From: Moniliophthora roreri
Taxonomy: Eukaryota; Basidiomycota; Agaricomycetes; Agaricales; Marasmiaceae
Assembly: GCA_001466705.2 (NCBI GenBank)
Contig: LATX02000201.1
Location: 62,001 to 126,000, forward strand
Direction: 5' to 3'
Length of the DNA: 64,000 bases
The notes under the pieces were generated by a model. The model saw nothing but the letters and a program-made list of their open reading frames with translations. It was not told the DNA's origin and made no database searches. Positions 1 to 11,825 of this stretch are shown here, piece after piece; position 1 is the first letter of the stretch, and each line of letters starts with the position of its first letter. A program made the translations under genes and the position numbers.

Positions 1-392
1 TGGAGTCACAACCACTATTGATTATCTTAACCTGACAGTGAATGTATTGTCAGGATAGCTTGAACATTAATTCTACACTGACAAATTTCAAGGCTTGCTA
101 TTGACTGACTTTGAATGGAAAGGATGCTGAAGGCTGAGGTAATGCAGGAGTGTTGCAGGGTACTAAGTCTATGTATACAGTATGGCATGTTCTGATGAAG
201 AATCCATGTTGCCCCTTTTACTGTCTGTCCTAAAGTAAAAAAAAAATGTGTACAATCATTTTCACTACTGTCTGAGTCTCACCACAGACTAAGCAAGAAC
301 TGCATCAGAGTTAGGAGCAACCATTGTATATGAAGGAATCTATGGACTTTATTTGCACTGTAACATCTAATAGCAACACAATCCAACACAAT

Positions 393-1944
393 CTATGCAA
401 CTTCTACCTCTCCTGGGTCCTTCACTCTCTCTGCTGATGAGCAGGCCTCAATGTTAGCTGTCTGTGCATGTGATCTGATATCTGAATTCCTGGATTCTGA
501 ACCTCCACCATTGGCAAAGTGAAGACTTGACACAACTTGGTCTGTGCTTGTATATTCAACAGTTTTGCCTCCAACTGCCCATATGATGCTCAAGGTTGGG
601 GCAATTCCCTATGAGGAGCATTTCAAGTTAGTTCTCAACAACAAGGGAAACATTTTACATACAGCAACTTGATATGTGACAATCCAAAGTGAAAAGGGTG
701 CTAAACCTTTATTGTCTGGATCAACCAATTCTTGGAGGACTATGGCAGCAATCAGGAAGGTGGGGTATAGGAGCCCACTCTCAAGTCTAACAAGTTACGA
801 GTGAGAAAAAGTCCTGTAAATTGAAGGAGAGTTGAAAATCATACATAATAACTATAATTGTCTTGTACTTGGCTGTAACAGCAGGTCCCAAATGTTTCTG
901 TGGTTCTCTGCTGTGCCACCATAAGTGACCAGCTACAGAAAACAGTAGATTAATGCCTGGTTCTCATTTATCAGATGGAACTAACCTGTGAGCAATGTCA
1001 AAGTGATATTAACACCCATATCTGCAAGCCAGAATGCAGTGTCTATAGTTTTGCCCTGGCCAAATAGTTGTACTTCTGCAAGATCAGCAGTGTTGCTGAT
1101 ACTAATGACCATGAATACAGAGGCAACAATTTCACAGACTGGTATCAGGACCAGAATGAGCTTGGTAATGTCCTCAAATTAGAGGAATACTTACCAGCCA
1201 GTGTAACCATAAGAAAGATCATTGGAAATGCAACACATTTGGATGAGTTCCACATCACATAGCAGCAGTGGAGCTGACTCAAGAATGAGCTTGGGAATCC
1301 ATGAAGTAGAGTTACCACAAAGGACATACTAGCATTATATCTGCCATAGTTCTATTGAATGGATTAGCCAGTAGATTTGAATGCATAAACAAAGTGGGCT
1401 TACACCAGGCATAGTGGCAGAACCATTTCAAGAGCACTAGAACACCCTCAGTTGCAGCAAATCTGTATAAGTAACTCCTGACATACACTATGATTGGCCC
1501 CACAGCATCAAGCTGTAGATATGCCAAAAATGATTCCCAGTCCTGATTTTTTGTAAATGTAAACTCCAAGATTGCTTGTTGGGCATAATCAAAGGTAAGC
1601 ACAATGTTATTGGCACTTGTCAGAGTAAAGAGTGCTATGGTGAAGAACATATAGAGCACTCTGTTTGGGCAATCTTGTCAGTGGATGAGAATATGGAGTG
1701 AAATGATAAATAGGATAGTGTAGATGCCTGGTATAGGTTACATATCAGATGCTTACAGTGACTGCTGAATTGTTTGAGCTTACCATAGACATAAAACATA
1801 ACCTAGAGAAATAGTAGGGTCCTGAGAAGGGGAAACTGATAGGAAGAGAAAACATACAGTGAGATTAACCATTGGCTGCACCAGGATAGTGGTGACTGTA
1901 TTGAAAGGTGTAATATCTTCTTCTGTTACAGAGGAGTTGGACAT
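393..1944 (-). pseudogene. Decayed multi-pass (about 7-TM) fungal membrane protein gene
   Basis: I read this as a spliced minus-strand gene of the large agaricomycete family of roughly seven-helix membrane proteins whose function is unknown. It starts at ATG 1944 (MSNSSVTEED...). Exon 1 is 1858 to 1944, a 19-bp exon 2 is 1784 to 1802, and exon 3 starts at 1727. Hydrophobic stretches follow, including IYTILFIISLHILI, LYMFFTIALFTLTSA and the segment around MADIML/CYVMW, then VAFPMIFLMVTLAG. The last helix carries ESGLLYPTFLIAAIVL, and the final exon (393 to 608) gives GIAPTLSIIWAV and a polar tail. The hydrophobic spacing and the CYVMW and ESGLLY signatures are what I recognise from the family. 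The frame is broken by TGA at 1678 to 1680, after LIH, where arginine would fit. Middle splice sites (1300 to 1560) are unresolved. A second copy of the 5' half lies at 2341 to 3038, past a gap. Confidence 0.5.
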
Positions 1945-2339
1945 GTTATATGATTAGTGTAGGGAATGCAATGATTCAAGCTTCACTTTTATACTCTTCA
2001 ATTGAATTCCCTTTACAGAAAAGGTACATGAAAAGGGTGGTTGCTGTTTTCAGACTCTATCAAAGTGTCATGCAAGATGGGCATTGCATGAGCACCCAGG
2101 AAGTTGCTGACATGGTGATTATTTTATTCACAATGGAGTGAATGTCCCAAGTGGCAATAACAATCACAACTTGGTATCATTACATTGAAGTGTGCAAGTC
2201 TTATAACTTTATGTGTTTTTTTTTGGTTTCCATAGTTTTACATGTTGCAAGCAAACTAGTGCTAAGACAAATCATAAGAATTGAATTATGACATGGAGCA
2301 CACAGATAAGAAAATTGAATGTATGTTTAGCAGAAATTG
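1247..2339 (+). repeat. First copy of a 1,093-bp identical direct repeat around a gap
   Basis: 1247 to 2339 reads the same as 2341 to 3433, with exactly one 'n' (2340) between. The offset is constantly 1,094 and I saw no mismatch. The copy starts and ends without any transposon-like terminus. The simplest reading is two contig ends that overlap and were joined with a gap character, so the real locus probably has one copy. Confidence 0.85.
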
Positions 2340-2340
2340 N
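2340..2340. other. Assembly gap (single n)
   Basis: One undetermined base between two identical 1,093-bp blocks, so a gap placeholder rather than a real ambiguous base. Confidence 0.9.
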
Positions 2341-3433
2341 GTTCCACATCACATAGCAGCAGTGGAGCTGACTCAAGAATGAGCTTGGGAATCCATGAAG
2401 TAGAGTTACCACAAAGGACATACTAGCATTATATCTGCCATAGTTCTATTGAATGGATTAGCCAGTAGATTTGAATGCATAAACAAAGTGGGCTTACACC
2501 AGGCATAGTGGCAGAACCATTTCAAGAGCACTAGAACACCCTCAGTTGCAGCAAATCTGTATAAGTAACTCCTGACATACACTATGATTGGCCCCACAGC
2601 ATCAAGCTGTAGATATGCCAAAAATGATTCCCAGTCCTGATTTTTTGTAAATGTAAACTCCAAGATTGCTTGTTGGGCATAATCAAAGGTAAGCACAATG
2701 TTATTGGCACTTGTCAGAGTAAAGAGTGCTATGGTGAAGAACATATAGAGCACTCTGTTTGGGCAATCTTGTCAGTGGATGAGAATATGGAGTGAAATGA
2801 TAAATAGGATAGTGTAGATGCCTGGTATAGGTTACATATCAGATGCTTACAGTGACTGCTGAATTGTTTGAGCTTACCATAGACATAAAACATAACCTAG
2901 AGAAATAGTAGGGTCCTGAGAAGGGGAAACTGATAGGAAGAGAAAACATACAGTGAGATTAACCATTGGCTGCACCAGGATAGTGGTGACTGTATTGAAA
3001 GGTGTAATATCTTCTTCTGTTACAGAGGAGTTGGACATGTTATATGATTAGTGTAGGGAATGCAATGATTCAAGCTTCACTTTTATACTCTTCAATTGAA
3101 TTCCCTTTACAGAAAAGGTACATGAAAAGGGTGGTTGCTGTTTTCAGACTCTATCAAAGTGTCATGCAAGATGGGCATTGCATGAGCACCCAGGAAGTTG
3201 CTGACATGGTGATTATTTTATTCACAATGGAGTGAATGTCCCAAGTGGCAATAACAATCACAACTTGGTATCATTACATTGAAGTGTGCAAGTCTTATAA
3301 CTTTATGTGTTTTTTTTTGGTTTCCATAGTTTTACATGTTGCAAGCAAACTAGTGCTAAGACAAATCATAAGAATTGAATTATGACATGGAGCACACAGA
3401 TAAGAAAATTGAATGTATGTTTAGCAGAAATTG
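2341..3433 (+). repeat. Second copy of the 1,093-bp identical direct repeat
   Basis: Identical to 1247 to 2339. It contains the 5' half of the membrane-protein gene again (start codon at 3038 on the minus strand), truncated at the gap, so it should not be counted as a second gene. Confidence 0.85.
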
Positions 3434-6176
3434 TTGTGTTGACATGTTCAGCACTAGTAGACTACATGGGAGATCCAGTGGAATGATTGGAATTAGAGAT
3501 TGTCCTCTGTAGACTACACATGTTGTGCTGTAATCCTGGAAAGTCAAGTAATGATCAAGAACAAGGAGAACAAGAACACAGTATGATATGCATGAAAATC
3601 CTCCTGGAGTTATAACTCTGGAGCTCAAGTGAGAATACCAGAGCCCATGGAATGTATTATTAGTTTGTCAATTGTTTCACAGTGATCCCCTGACCATGGT
3701 ATGTAGTAGTAGACCACCTTTTTTTGTTGATTTTTGAGGCTTAGTTGTGAGGTCCCCACTCATCTACTCAATTCCCAAGTCTGGTTAAAAGGGAAGTGCT
3801 GGTCATCAAACTTTAAAATCAATTTAAAATTCTATCCTAAGGATATATCCAAATCACAACAAAGATGCTGCCAATTGGCTTGCTTTTCTGTTGAATATGA
3901 TACCAGCCATAGTGTGAAGAATATGCAAACAACCAAGCCCATCAAATATGGAAGCTTTCATACCTTTGAGATGAATTTGATTAGAACTATGTGCATCATC
4001 AGGAGTCCATCTGAATTCACTGCTGAAATCCTTGTTCCCTCAGTTCAGGTGAGTACTCTAATATTGGAAGGACAAATGGAAATAGCACACAAAGAGAGTA
4101 GAGCAGCAGAAACTGCCTTCATTCTTGAAGCTTGTGATATGAGGAAAAGAATTGTGCTTGTGTTGCTGGGTGACACATGTCAGGCATGGGGAGTTGGTAA
4201 CATTGCCAGCCTTAGGAACACAGCTGGCATTCAGCAACTGTCGTCAAAGACAATTGGCGACAAATTCCAATATGCAGCAGGTAACGACTTACTTTGGGAG
4301 GCCACTGATGCAAGTATGAATCCTGTATATAGAGTGAAAACCAGAGACATGGAGCAGAAAATGTGTTGGATGCGATGTGGGCCAGCTGGATGAGCTCATT
4401 GCTGGAGACTGCAAGACTTGCGAGTCATGTCCTCAAATGAAAATTTAGCCATACCAATGGGAAGTCTATAAACTAAAAAGTACAGCCTCCCCACTTGAGA
4501 CTCGTGCATTTTAGCACTATGAACACGGAAACTATTCTGTCTGGCACAAAGAATATGCATATCAAGTTGTTCAAATAGAAAGAGTGAACAACACTGGTGA
4601 CAATTGATGTATTGTGGCAATCAAGCCCCAACTGCAATGCCTTTGCCCCATTTCTCCCCCATTCTCTCCAAGCCACCCCTGCACAAACACTGCCAGCAAA
4701 TGAATCACAGTACTCCTATCCTTACTATTACCAACTGGAAACACTATACCCCTAAAATCATTCTACCTTCCCTTCTCAATCCTCTCTTTCTGATCCAAAG
4801 TCTGATATCCCAGCTGAATAGGCAAGAGAATGAATGATTCGACTATGACATTGAATCTGCTTGCATAGTCATCCAAGGGAGGCCCCTGAATGTAGGCCTG
4901 AATGCTAACACATCGGCAATGTTTTCACATCTATCATTACTGAGAAAGAGTAAACCATACAGCGTCCAACAATCATGTGCGATACACACCTTGAGAGGGG
5001 CTGAGAGTTGAGATTATAGCTCCAATGCAGGGGAGCGATTTGGGACTAGCTATGTTTGGGTTCGGTAAGTTAGGCATTGGTTTGCCACATGGTCAGCCAA
5101 ACCATTCTTTGCTCAAACTGCCTTGGTCTCTTCAACCTTCCTCTCCTCCTGCCTTCCACTTTTGCACCTTCTCTGGTCTTTTCCTTATCTCTTCTCTCTT
5201 ACTGGCCTTTGAGCATGTAGATGCTTTGCAACGGCCTCATGGTCCAACACCTCTCTTCCTCTCCTCAGGATCGATAAGCTGGACTTGAGTCTGAACATTT
5301 GTGATACTGGAAATCAAGGTGTGTTTGATGTGTGCTTGAGCTGTTTCATAAATGACATGTCTTAGTCATTGGAAAGTAGGGGCAAGAAGGACACATTTGG
5401 TAGCTCCATGGAGATCATTGATGGAATGAGTGATGAGGTGGTCCACAAGTAGCATCATGGGTATGCGATAAGTTCAGGCTGGGATAACGGGAGCCTGAGC
5501 CTGCTTGGGAACACAAACAGGCTGTGTATGAGCTCTAGGTAAGTGCTTGTACTTCAGTTTATTATGGGTATCATGTACACAGATGTGTCTACATGCAGGT
5601 GGGATTGGGAGTGCAATTTTAGGATGCGAGGATTGTTTCATGAGAGAAGGTGCGGTGATACACTGAACAGATGTCTGTTTAACCAACTTTGTGTGAGTCC
5701 TTCCTAGTGAAAGACAGAGTGAATAGAGAAAGAGATATGCATATGTGCGTAGTCTGGAGAGATTCTGGAGATGGAGTGATCGAAAGTGCATTTTACATAG
5801 CCTCAGTGAGGACCACATCTGGGTCAGTCCAACTCAACCATCGAAATGTCCGCTATTCATATCCATTTCTTTCCTTTAGTCTTGGTGAGATTGTCATGAA
5901 AATGTTTAGAAACACACCAGAATCATTACTGGCCTTGCTGCTCACATATTACAGCAAGTGGACATAATCAGGAATGGTGGCTTGAATTGAGCAGAGAAGG
6001 TAGGACTTTAGAAGAAGGTAAGTAAAAAAAAATTGTTTCATAGGGTTTCAGCTCTGAACCATGTGGCATTGGAATTCCCAACATTTGTGGTGCCCATTTC
6101 AATTTGGGGTTATCAGTGTTAATGGATTGGCACCAACAACCACAGCTCCAATAGAGGCAGAGGTCAATAGGTATAA
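3434..6176. other. No supported gene; AT-rich decayed DNA
   Basis: I see no recognisable protein here. The longest open frame (3734 to 4393, plus strand, 219 codons) opens without an ATG, has no known motif, and lies in sequence almost free of CpG, where long frames arise by loss of stops such as CGA-derived TGA in other frames. Probably old transposon or gene remains. Confidence 0.5.
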
Positions 6177-6370
6177 CTTGATCCTTATGGCAGTACAGTT
6201 TCCCAGTAATTTTGGTATCAATCTTGGTGTGTCGAGAGGTGGGAACACTGAATTTTTGGAGGGAAGGTAGTATTCTGTATGGTATGTTTACCATATAGTC
6301 AGTGGCAGCAGCAGTGGCAAACAGTTGTTAGAAGGCCTTCCCTGCCATAAATAACTGGAATCTGCACTAA
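6177..6370 (+). repeat. CpG-decayed copy of a dispersed repeat (partner at 33661 to 33865)
   Basis: This stretch matches the reverse complement of 33661 to 33865 over about 190 bp, including the run encoding NFGI-LGVSRGGNTEF and the block GAAGGCCTTCCCTGCC. Differences are mainly CG in the other copy against TG or CA here: CTCGGCGTG against CTTGGTGTG, GAGGCGGG against GAGGTGGG, CCCGG against CCCAG, GGCGGCGGCG against GGCAGCAGCAG, and GCCGTAA against GCCATAA. The shared segment may be an exon of an unidentified gene or part of a transposon; I cannot tell which. Confidence 0.7.
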
Positions 6371-6464
6371 CTATCAACTTGAACTGAATCTGGTCAAAAA
6401 AGAAAAAAATCAGTGTTACCAGGATGGCAATGAGTATAGACAGAGTAGACCAAAAACTCTTCGG

Positions 6465-8101
6465 TAATATGTCTAACTTAGAAAAGACCCACTTTTATTC
6501 ATTTTACACTACTTTTGAATTGGAACACTTTAATATGACACCAGATAATGGGTAATAAGGACTAGAGTGAGTCCAGTCTGCTAGTCATTGCCTTAGAGAA
6601 GCTATGGTACACTATGGCCCAATGAACACATTGGCTAGTTAACCAAGCTCTCAAAGTGCTATCAATGGGATTTTGATTTCTACTTTACCTTTCTATAATA
6701 TCTGCAAAGTGCAATCTGCAGTCAAACAAGTACAGAGGTACTTAGAGGAGACATCAAAACAGAAAGACAACTTAGAACAGGAACAATCATAGAACAATCC
6801 TCCTCTGAAGTCAATATATAGATTAGAGTCAAAGCAGGTGATCTCTTAATAAAGAATTCACTGGCAGCTAAACAATATGCAATAACCTAACTAGATATAA
6901 GGTCATCTCAGAACAACAGAACTCACTTCTGAAGGACATCCACTACCTACAGACAGATCCCATGAGACATATGAAGAATATCTAAACGCATAAGAAGTCC
7001 TAAATAAGACCGAGCGTGCACTGTCAAAGGAGATAGGAACAGTAACAGTGTGTTCCGACCTTGGAAACTTTGGCATCTAGGCCTCTACCGATGTGGGGAT
7101 ACTGGAAAGGGAAATGCTGTAAAGAGATGGAATGGATACAGCCATCTGCTCATAGATACCTGACTTAGAAAAAGAGAAAATACAAATTATAGAGCCCAGA
7201 ACACCTGGAAACATAGATACCCATATGGATATGGTCAGATACCCTAGTGGCCAAACTCTGTGACATCTGAATATTCCCTCTTTTAGTATCTCAGTCACTT
7301 ATTTATCATTTCCTGAATTATCGGACATTATTTATATTTTTCTGTAGATATATTCCTTGGACTGTATATAAGGACAGCTAGATATTCATACATAGTCAAG
7401 TAACTCTGCCCCCTCTGATGGTGAATACATGAAGAGTTTGTTTGATGTATAAATTTGTGTGCCATTCCAGTTTTGCTTCCTCACTACAGGCTCTGGAGAT
7501 TGGTCCTGAGTGACTCCAGAGAGATAGACATCTGATAACGAACTTGTGTTGTAAGAGATAAGAGTAACATCTTGAGTGCATTGTCGCACTCTTCTAAGAG
7601 AAACTTTACACCAAGAAGGAGCCTTGGGCACTTGGAGTGTGGCCTGTGTGTATCAGGTTGTGACACACTTAGAGTCTTAGCAAGAGGTGTGCCTGCACTG
7701 AACTCTTTGTAGAAATTGGGGTCTAGGACCTTTTCCAGTACACTGTATACTGTAGTTATCTTGAAGAAGTCTTGAACTCTGTAGGGTCAGACTATATCAG
7801 CTATTGAGTCTTTGTATGGGACTGTAGCTCTTGTGTCTGTGCTTTGTGCACTGTGTTCCTTGTGTTTTGTGTGTGTGTTTACCCAATAAACCCATTTTAA
7901 AACCATCTATACTCCTCTGCAGGTGAACACTTTGAAGTAGAACACTTCAATAAGAGAGAATCAATCTAGCTAAGAGTTTCATTGGCATTCTAAGTGCAAT
8001 AACTCTGATCACATCAATCCACACTTGCACAACAAACTGAGTTAGACTTTTGGAGGTTATCTTTTGGGTAGTTTTCCACTAGTCTTATCTTAGACAAATT
8101 A
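6465..8101 (+). repeat. 1.6-kb repeat family, full-length copy A
   Basis: This is the most complete copy of a non-coding repeat that recurs at 8682, 9815, 11826, 14956 and 15558. The ends are inverted: TAATATGTCTAA at the left and TTAGACAAATTA at the right (11 of 12 bases match as inverted repeats). Inside is a TATA-like box (TATATAAGG, about 7365) and, about 520 bp on, AATAAA (7885 to 7890), a spacing like the promoter and poly(A) site of an LTR. TGTCTAA...TTAGACA would also suit an LTR. No 5-bp target duplication is visible and no protein is encoded. It could be a long LTR or a non-autonomous TIR element. Confidence 0.7.
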
Positions 8102-8681
8102 TCAGGGCCTAACCTGCTACTGCTAGCAACTCTTAAAGTGCAGAAGGATCAGTAAATTCTTTGGATTTTTTGGCAATATTACTGATACTGGGCATAGGCA
8201 ATGGTTTCAGCTTCACCCGAGCAACTGTACAGCTGTGACTCGTAATGGCGGACAGAGGACTCTGGAGTCGGGATGCTTTGCATGTCATAAGGATTGAGTT
8301 GTATGCATTGACTGATCCTGATGATGACAACAACATGAAACCAAGATACATTTTCTTCCCCTGAAAGCTAGAAGATCACTAACGGAATAAAGCTAGAAAA
8401 GAGTACCCTCTGCATGAAATTGAGACTCTAAGGCATTTCTATCTGTGATATCACCTCCATGAGCTGGTCATCAGCAGATCACTAGAATGATTCCGGCTTA
8501 CCAGCTTCTCCTTGTTTCAAGCTTATAGCAGTAGCTATGGAGCTCCAAAGCACTGAGCACCCATCTATCCAAGGCCAGCCTTATAGTCATTGTTTTCATG
8601 CCAGAACCTTCACAGTCGTTACCACTTCGAAGTTTTGACTGAGCACCAGATCCTCCTTATGACCTCATGTACATATCCTGC
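8102..8681. other. Spacer between repeat copies; no gene seen
   Basis: About 580 bp of unique sequence between copy A and the next copy of the 1.6-kb repeat. No convincing reading frame, RNA gene or transposon terminus was found. Confidence 0.5.
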
Positions 8682-9813
8682 TAATATGTCGAACCTAGAA
8701 AAGACCCACTTTTATTCATTTTACACTATTTCTGAATTGGAACACTTTAATATGACATGAGATAATGGGTAATAAGGACTAGAGTGAGCCCAGTCTGCTA
8801 GTCATTGCCTTAGAGAAGCTGTAGTACTTTAGAAAGTATGAAGAGCTATATGATATGCTATACAGAGGTGTCTAAGCTGTACTTTCTGACCTATCTATGT
8901 ATCAGATCCAAAGTGGATTACTCCTGAAACCTGTAGAGAATCTAACTATGGCCCAATGAATGCATTGGCTAGTTAACCAAGCTCTCAAAAGTGCTATCAA
9001 TGGGATTTTAACTTCTACTTTACTTTTCTATAACATCTGCAAAGTGCAAGCTGCAGTCAAACAGTACAGATGTTACAACGTGACTTCATTGATTACTTAT
9101 TTTCAATTACCCCCCATCCCTGTACATTTTCTTCAAATACTTTTTAGCAAATGTTCTTTTTCCTTAGCAATTCCTTCTCTCAAGTTCTTTCTTAGTAACG
9201 ATACGACTTTACTCAGCAGTAGCTTATCGATCAAGTAGCTATATTTGGCAGAGTAGATATATTTAGATAGGCACTGATTGTATTTAAACTCGAGGATCAG
9301 AGTCGAAGCTTCTCCAGCTTGACCTTTTCTCTTTTCCCTTTCTCTTTTGTCCCTAGATTCAGGTTATTCCATTAATCCACTCCGAATGCTGTCCTTCACA
9401 TCGCAGACTCAGAATTCTTTAATATCAATAACCTTGGAGCTCACAAATCAAGCTCAAACTTGAACTTAGTGCGATCATGAAGGGCATTGCGTAACAACAG
9501 AGGTACTTAGAGGAGACATCAAAACAGAAAGACAACTTAGAACAGGAACAATCATAGAATGATCCTCCTCCGAAGTCAATATACAGATCAGAGTCAAAGC
9601 AGGCGATCTCTTAATAAAGAATTCACCAGTGGCTAAACAATATGCAATAAGCGAACCAGGTACAAAGACCGCTCAGAAAGACAGAAATCACTTCTGAAGG
9701 ACATCCACTACCTACAGACAGATACAATGAGACATGTGAAGAATATCTAACACGCAAGAAATCCTAAATAAGACTGCACGTGCATTGTCAAAGGAGATAG
9801 GAACAGTAACAGT
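8682..9813 (+). repeat. 1.6-kb repeat family, copy B (broken by gap)
   Basis: Starts with the same TAATATGTC end as copy A and follows it in order, but is interrupted at 9071 by a 426-bp solo LTR and ends at the gap 9814. From 8688 on it is almost identical to 9815 to 10940, with only scattered differences such as GTAGTACTTT against GTGGTACCTT and one A insertion, so the two blocks are either alleles, recent copies or overlapping contig ends. Confidence 0.75.
9071..9496 (+). mobile_element. Solo LTR (426 bp) nested in repeat copy B
   Basis: The segment begins TGTTAC and ends GTAACA, perfect short inverted termini of the TG...CA type. It is flanked by a 5-bp direct repeat, ACAGA, at 9066 to 9070 and 9497 to 9501. 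Copy A of the host repeat has uninterrupted sequence here (GTACAGAGGTAC), which serves as an empty site. These three facts define an LTR-retrotransposon solo LTR. No internal region is present. Confidence 0.85.
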
Positions 9814-9814
9814 N
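9814..9814. other. Assembly gap (single n)
   Basis: Single undetermined base between two near-identical 1.13-kb blocks (8688 to 9813 and 9815 to 10940). Confidence 0.9.
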
Positions 9815-11530
9815 GTCGAACCTAGAAAAGACCCACTTTTATTCATTTTACACTATTTCTGAATTGGAACACTTTAATATGACATGAGATAATGGGTAAT
9901 AAGGACTAGAGTGAGCCCAGTCTGCTAGTCATTGCCTTAGAGAAGCTGTGGTACCTTAGAAAGTATGAAGAGCTATATGATACACTATACAGAGGTGTCT
10001 AAGCTGTACTTTCTAACCTATCTATGTATCAGATCCAAAGCGGATCACTCCTGAAACCTGTAGAGAATCTAACTATGGCCCAATGAATGCATTGGCTAGT
10101 TAACCAAGCTCTCAAAGTGCTATCAATGGGATTTTAACTTCTACTTTACTTTTCTATAACATCTGCAAAGTGCAAGCTGCAGTCAAACAGTACAGATGTT
10201 ACAACGTGACTTCATTGATTACTTATTTTCAATTACCCCCCATCCCTGTACATTTTCTTCAAATACTTTTTAGCAAATGTTCTTTTTCCTTAGCAATTCC
10301 TTCTCTCAAGTTCTTTCTTAGTAACGATACGACTTTACTCAGCAGTAGCTTATCGATCAAGTAGCTATATTTGGCAGAGTAGATATATTTAGATAGGCAC
10401 TGATTGTATTTAAACTCGAGGATCAGAGTCGAAGCTTCTCCAGCTTGACCTTTTCTCTTTTCCCTTTCTCTTTTGTCCCTAGATTCAGGTTATTCCATTA
10501 ATCCACTCCGAATGCTGTCCTTCACATCGCAGACTCAGAATTCTTTAATATCAATAACCTTGGAGCTCACAAATCAAGCTCAAACTTGAACTTAGTGCGA
10601 TCATGAAGGGCATTGCGTAACAACAGAGGTACTTAGAGGAGACATCAAAACAGAAAGACAACTTAGAACAGGAACAATCATAGAATGATCCTCCTCCGAA
10701 GTCAATATACAGATCAGAGTCAAAGCAGGCGATCTCTTAATAAAGAATTCACCAGTGGCTAAACAATATGCAATAAGCGAACCAGGTACAAAGACCGCTC
10801 AGAAAGACAGAAATCACTTCTGAAGGACATCCACTACCTACAGACAGATACAATGAGACATGTGAAGAATATCTAACACGCAAGAAATCCTAAATAAGAC
10901 TGCACGTGCATTGTCAAAGGAGATAGGAACAATAACAGCGTGTTCTGACCTTGGAAACTTTGGCATCTAGGCCTCTGCCGATGTGCGGATACTAGAAAAA
11001 GGAAATGCTGTCAAAAGACAGGACGGATACAGCCATCTGCTTATAGATACCTGACTTAGAAAAGAGAAAATACCAATTATAGAATCTAGAACACCTGGAA
11101 ATGTAGATACCCACACAGATATGGTCAGATACCCTAGTGGCCAGACTTCATGACATCTGAATAATCTCTCTTTTAGTATCTCAGTCACTCATTTGTCATT
11201 TCCTGAATTATTGGACATTATTTATAATTTTCTGTAGATATATTCCTTGGACCATATATAAGGACAGCTAGATATTTGTACATGCTCAAGTAACTCTGCC
11301 CCCTCTGATTGTGAATACATGAAGAGTTTGTTTGGTGTATAAATTTGTGTGCCATTCCAGTTTTGCTTCCTCACTACAGGCCCTGGAGATTGGTCCTGAG
11401 TGACTCCAGAGAGATAGAAATCTGATAACGAACTTGCATCATAAGAGATAAGAGTAACATCTTGAGTGTGTTATAGCACTTTTCTAAGAGACACTTTACA
11501 CCAAGAAGGAGCCTTGGGCACTTGGAGTAA
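9815..11530 (+). repeat. 1.6-kb repeat family, copy B2
   Basis: Continues from GTCGAACC through the solo LTR to the downstream half of the repeat, with its TATA-like box near 11261 and the conserved block around 11290 to 11500. The right end is lost: the sequence turns back on itself in an inverted repeat (11385 to 11641). Confidence 0.75.
10197..10622 (+). mobile_element. Solo LTR (426 bp), copy in B2
   Basis: Same length, same TGTTAC/GTAACA ends and same ACAGA duplications (10192 to 10196 and 10623 to 10627) as the LTR at 9071. Because the insertion point and target duplication are shared, both come from a single insertion that was later duplicated or assembled twice. Confidence 0.85.
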
Positions 11531-11641
11531 AGTTTCTCTTAGAAAAGTGCTATAATGCACTCAAGATGTTACTCTTATCTCTTATGACACAAGTTTGTTA
11601 TCAGATTTCTATCTCTCTGGAGTCACTCAGGACCAATCTCC
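11385..11641. repeat. Imperfect 115-bp inverted repeat
   Basis: Left arm 11385 to 11499 and right arm 11527 to 11641 are reverse complements with a few mismatches, separated by 27 bp. Both arms are the same piece of the 1.6-kb repeat in opposite orientation. It may be a real head-to-head junction or a chimeric contig end; unique sequence follows up to the gap at 11825. Confidence 0.75.
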
Positions 11642-11824
11642 ATCGCACAAAATGGCAAGTCGGCATGACCAAGGAATAACACCCAACACTTGTGAACACC
11701 CCCATATACCTAGGGACCCCTGGTTATGGGGGTTATGGCCAAGGCAGGGAGGTGGTTATGTCACCCATGATTCATCATAACTCTCCACCAACTGGTTTTG
11801 CAGTCGGTGATTTGACGTGACCGG
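11642..11824. other. Unique segment ending at a gap; no gene seen
   Basis: About 180 bp, richer in C runs than its neighbours, with no match elsewhere in the window and no reading frame I can support. Confidence 0.4.
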
Positions 11825-11825
11825 N
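11825..11825. other. Assembly gap (single n)
   Basis: Single undetermined base; sequence to the right resumes inside the 1.6-kb repeat. Confidence 0.9.

Noticed and set aside
2406..2753. Second copy of a 115-codon membrane-protein-like frame
   Set aside because: Exact duplicate of 1312 to 1659 caused by the repeated block around the gap at 2340; not an independent gene.
3734..4393. 219-codon open frame
   Set aside because: No ATG at its start, no known motif, and located in CpG-poor decayed DNA.
6465..8101. Calling the 1.6-kb repeat a solo LTR outright
   Set aside because: TG...CA ends and promoter/poly(A) layout fit, but the matching bases extend beyond TG/CA into TAATA/AATTA in several copies and no target duplication is seen.
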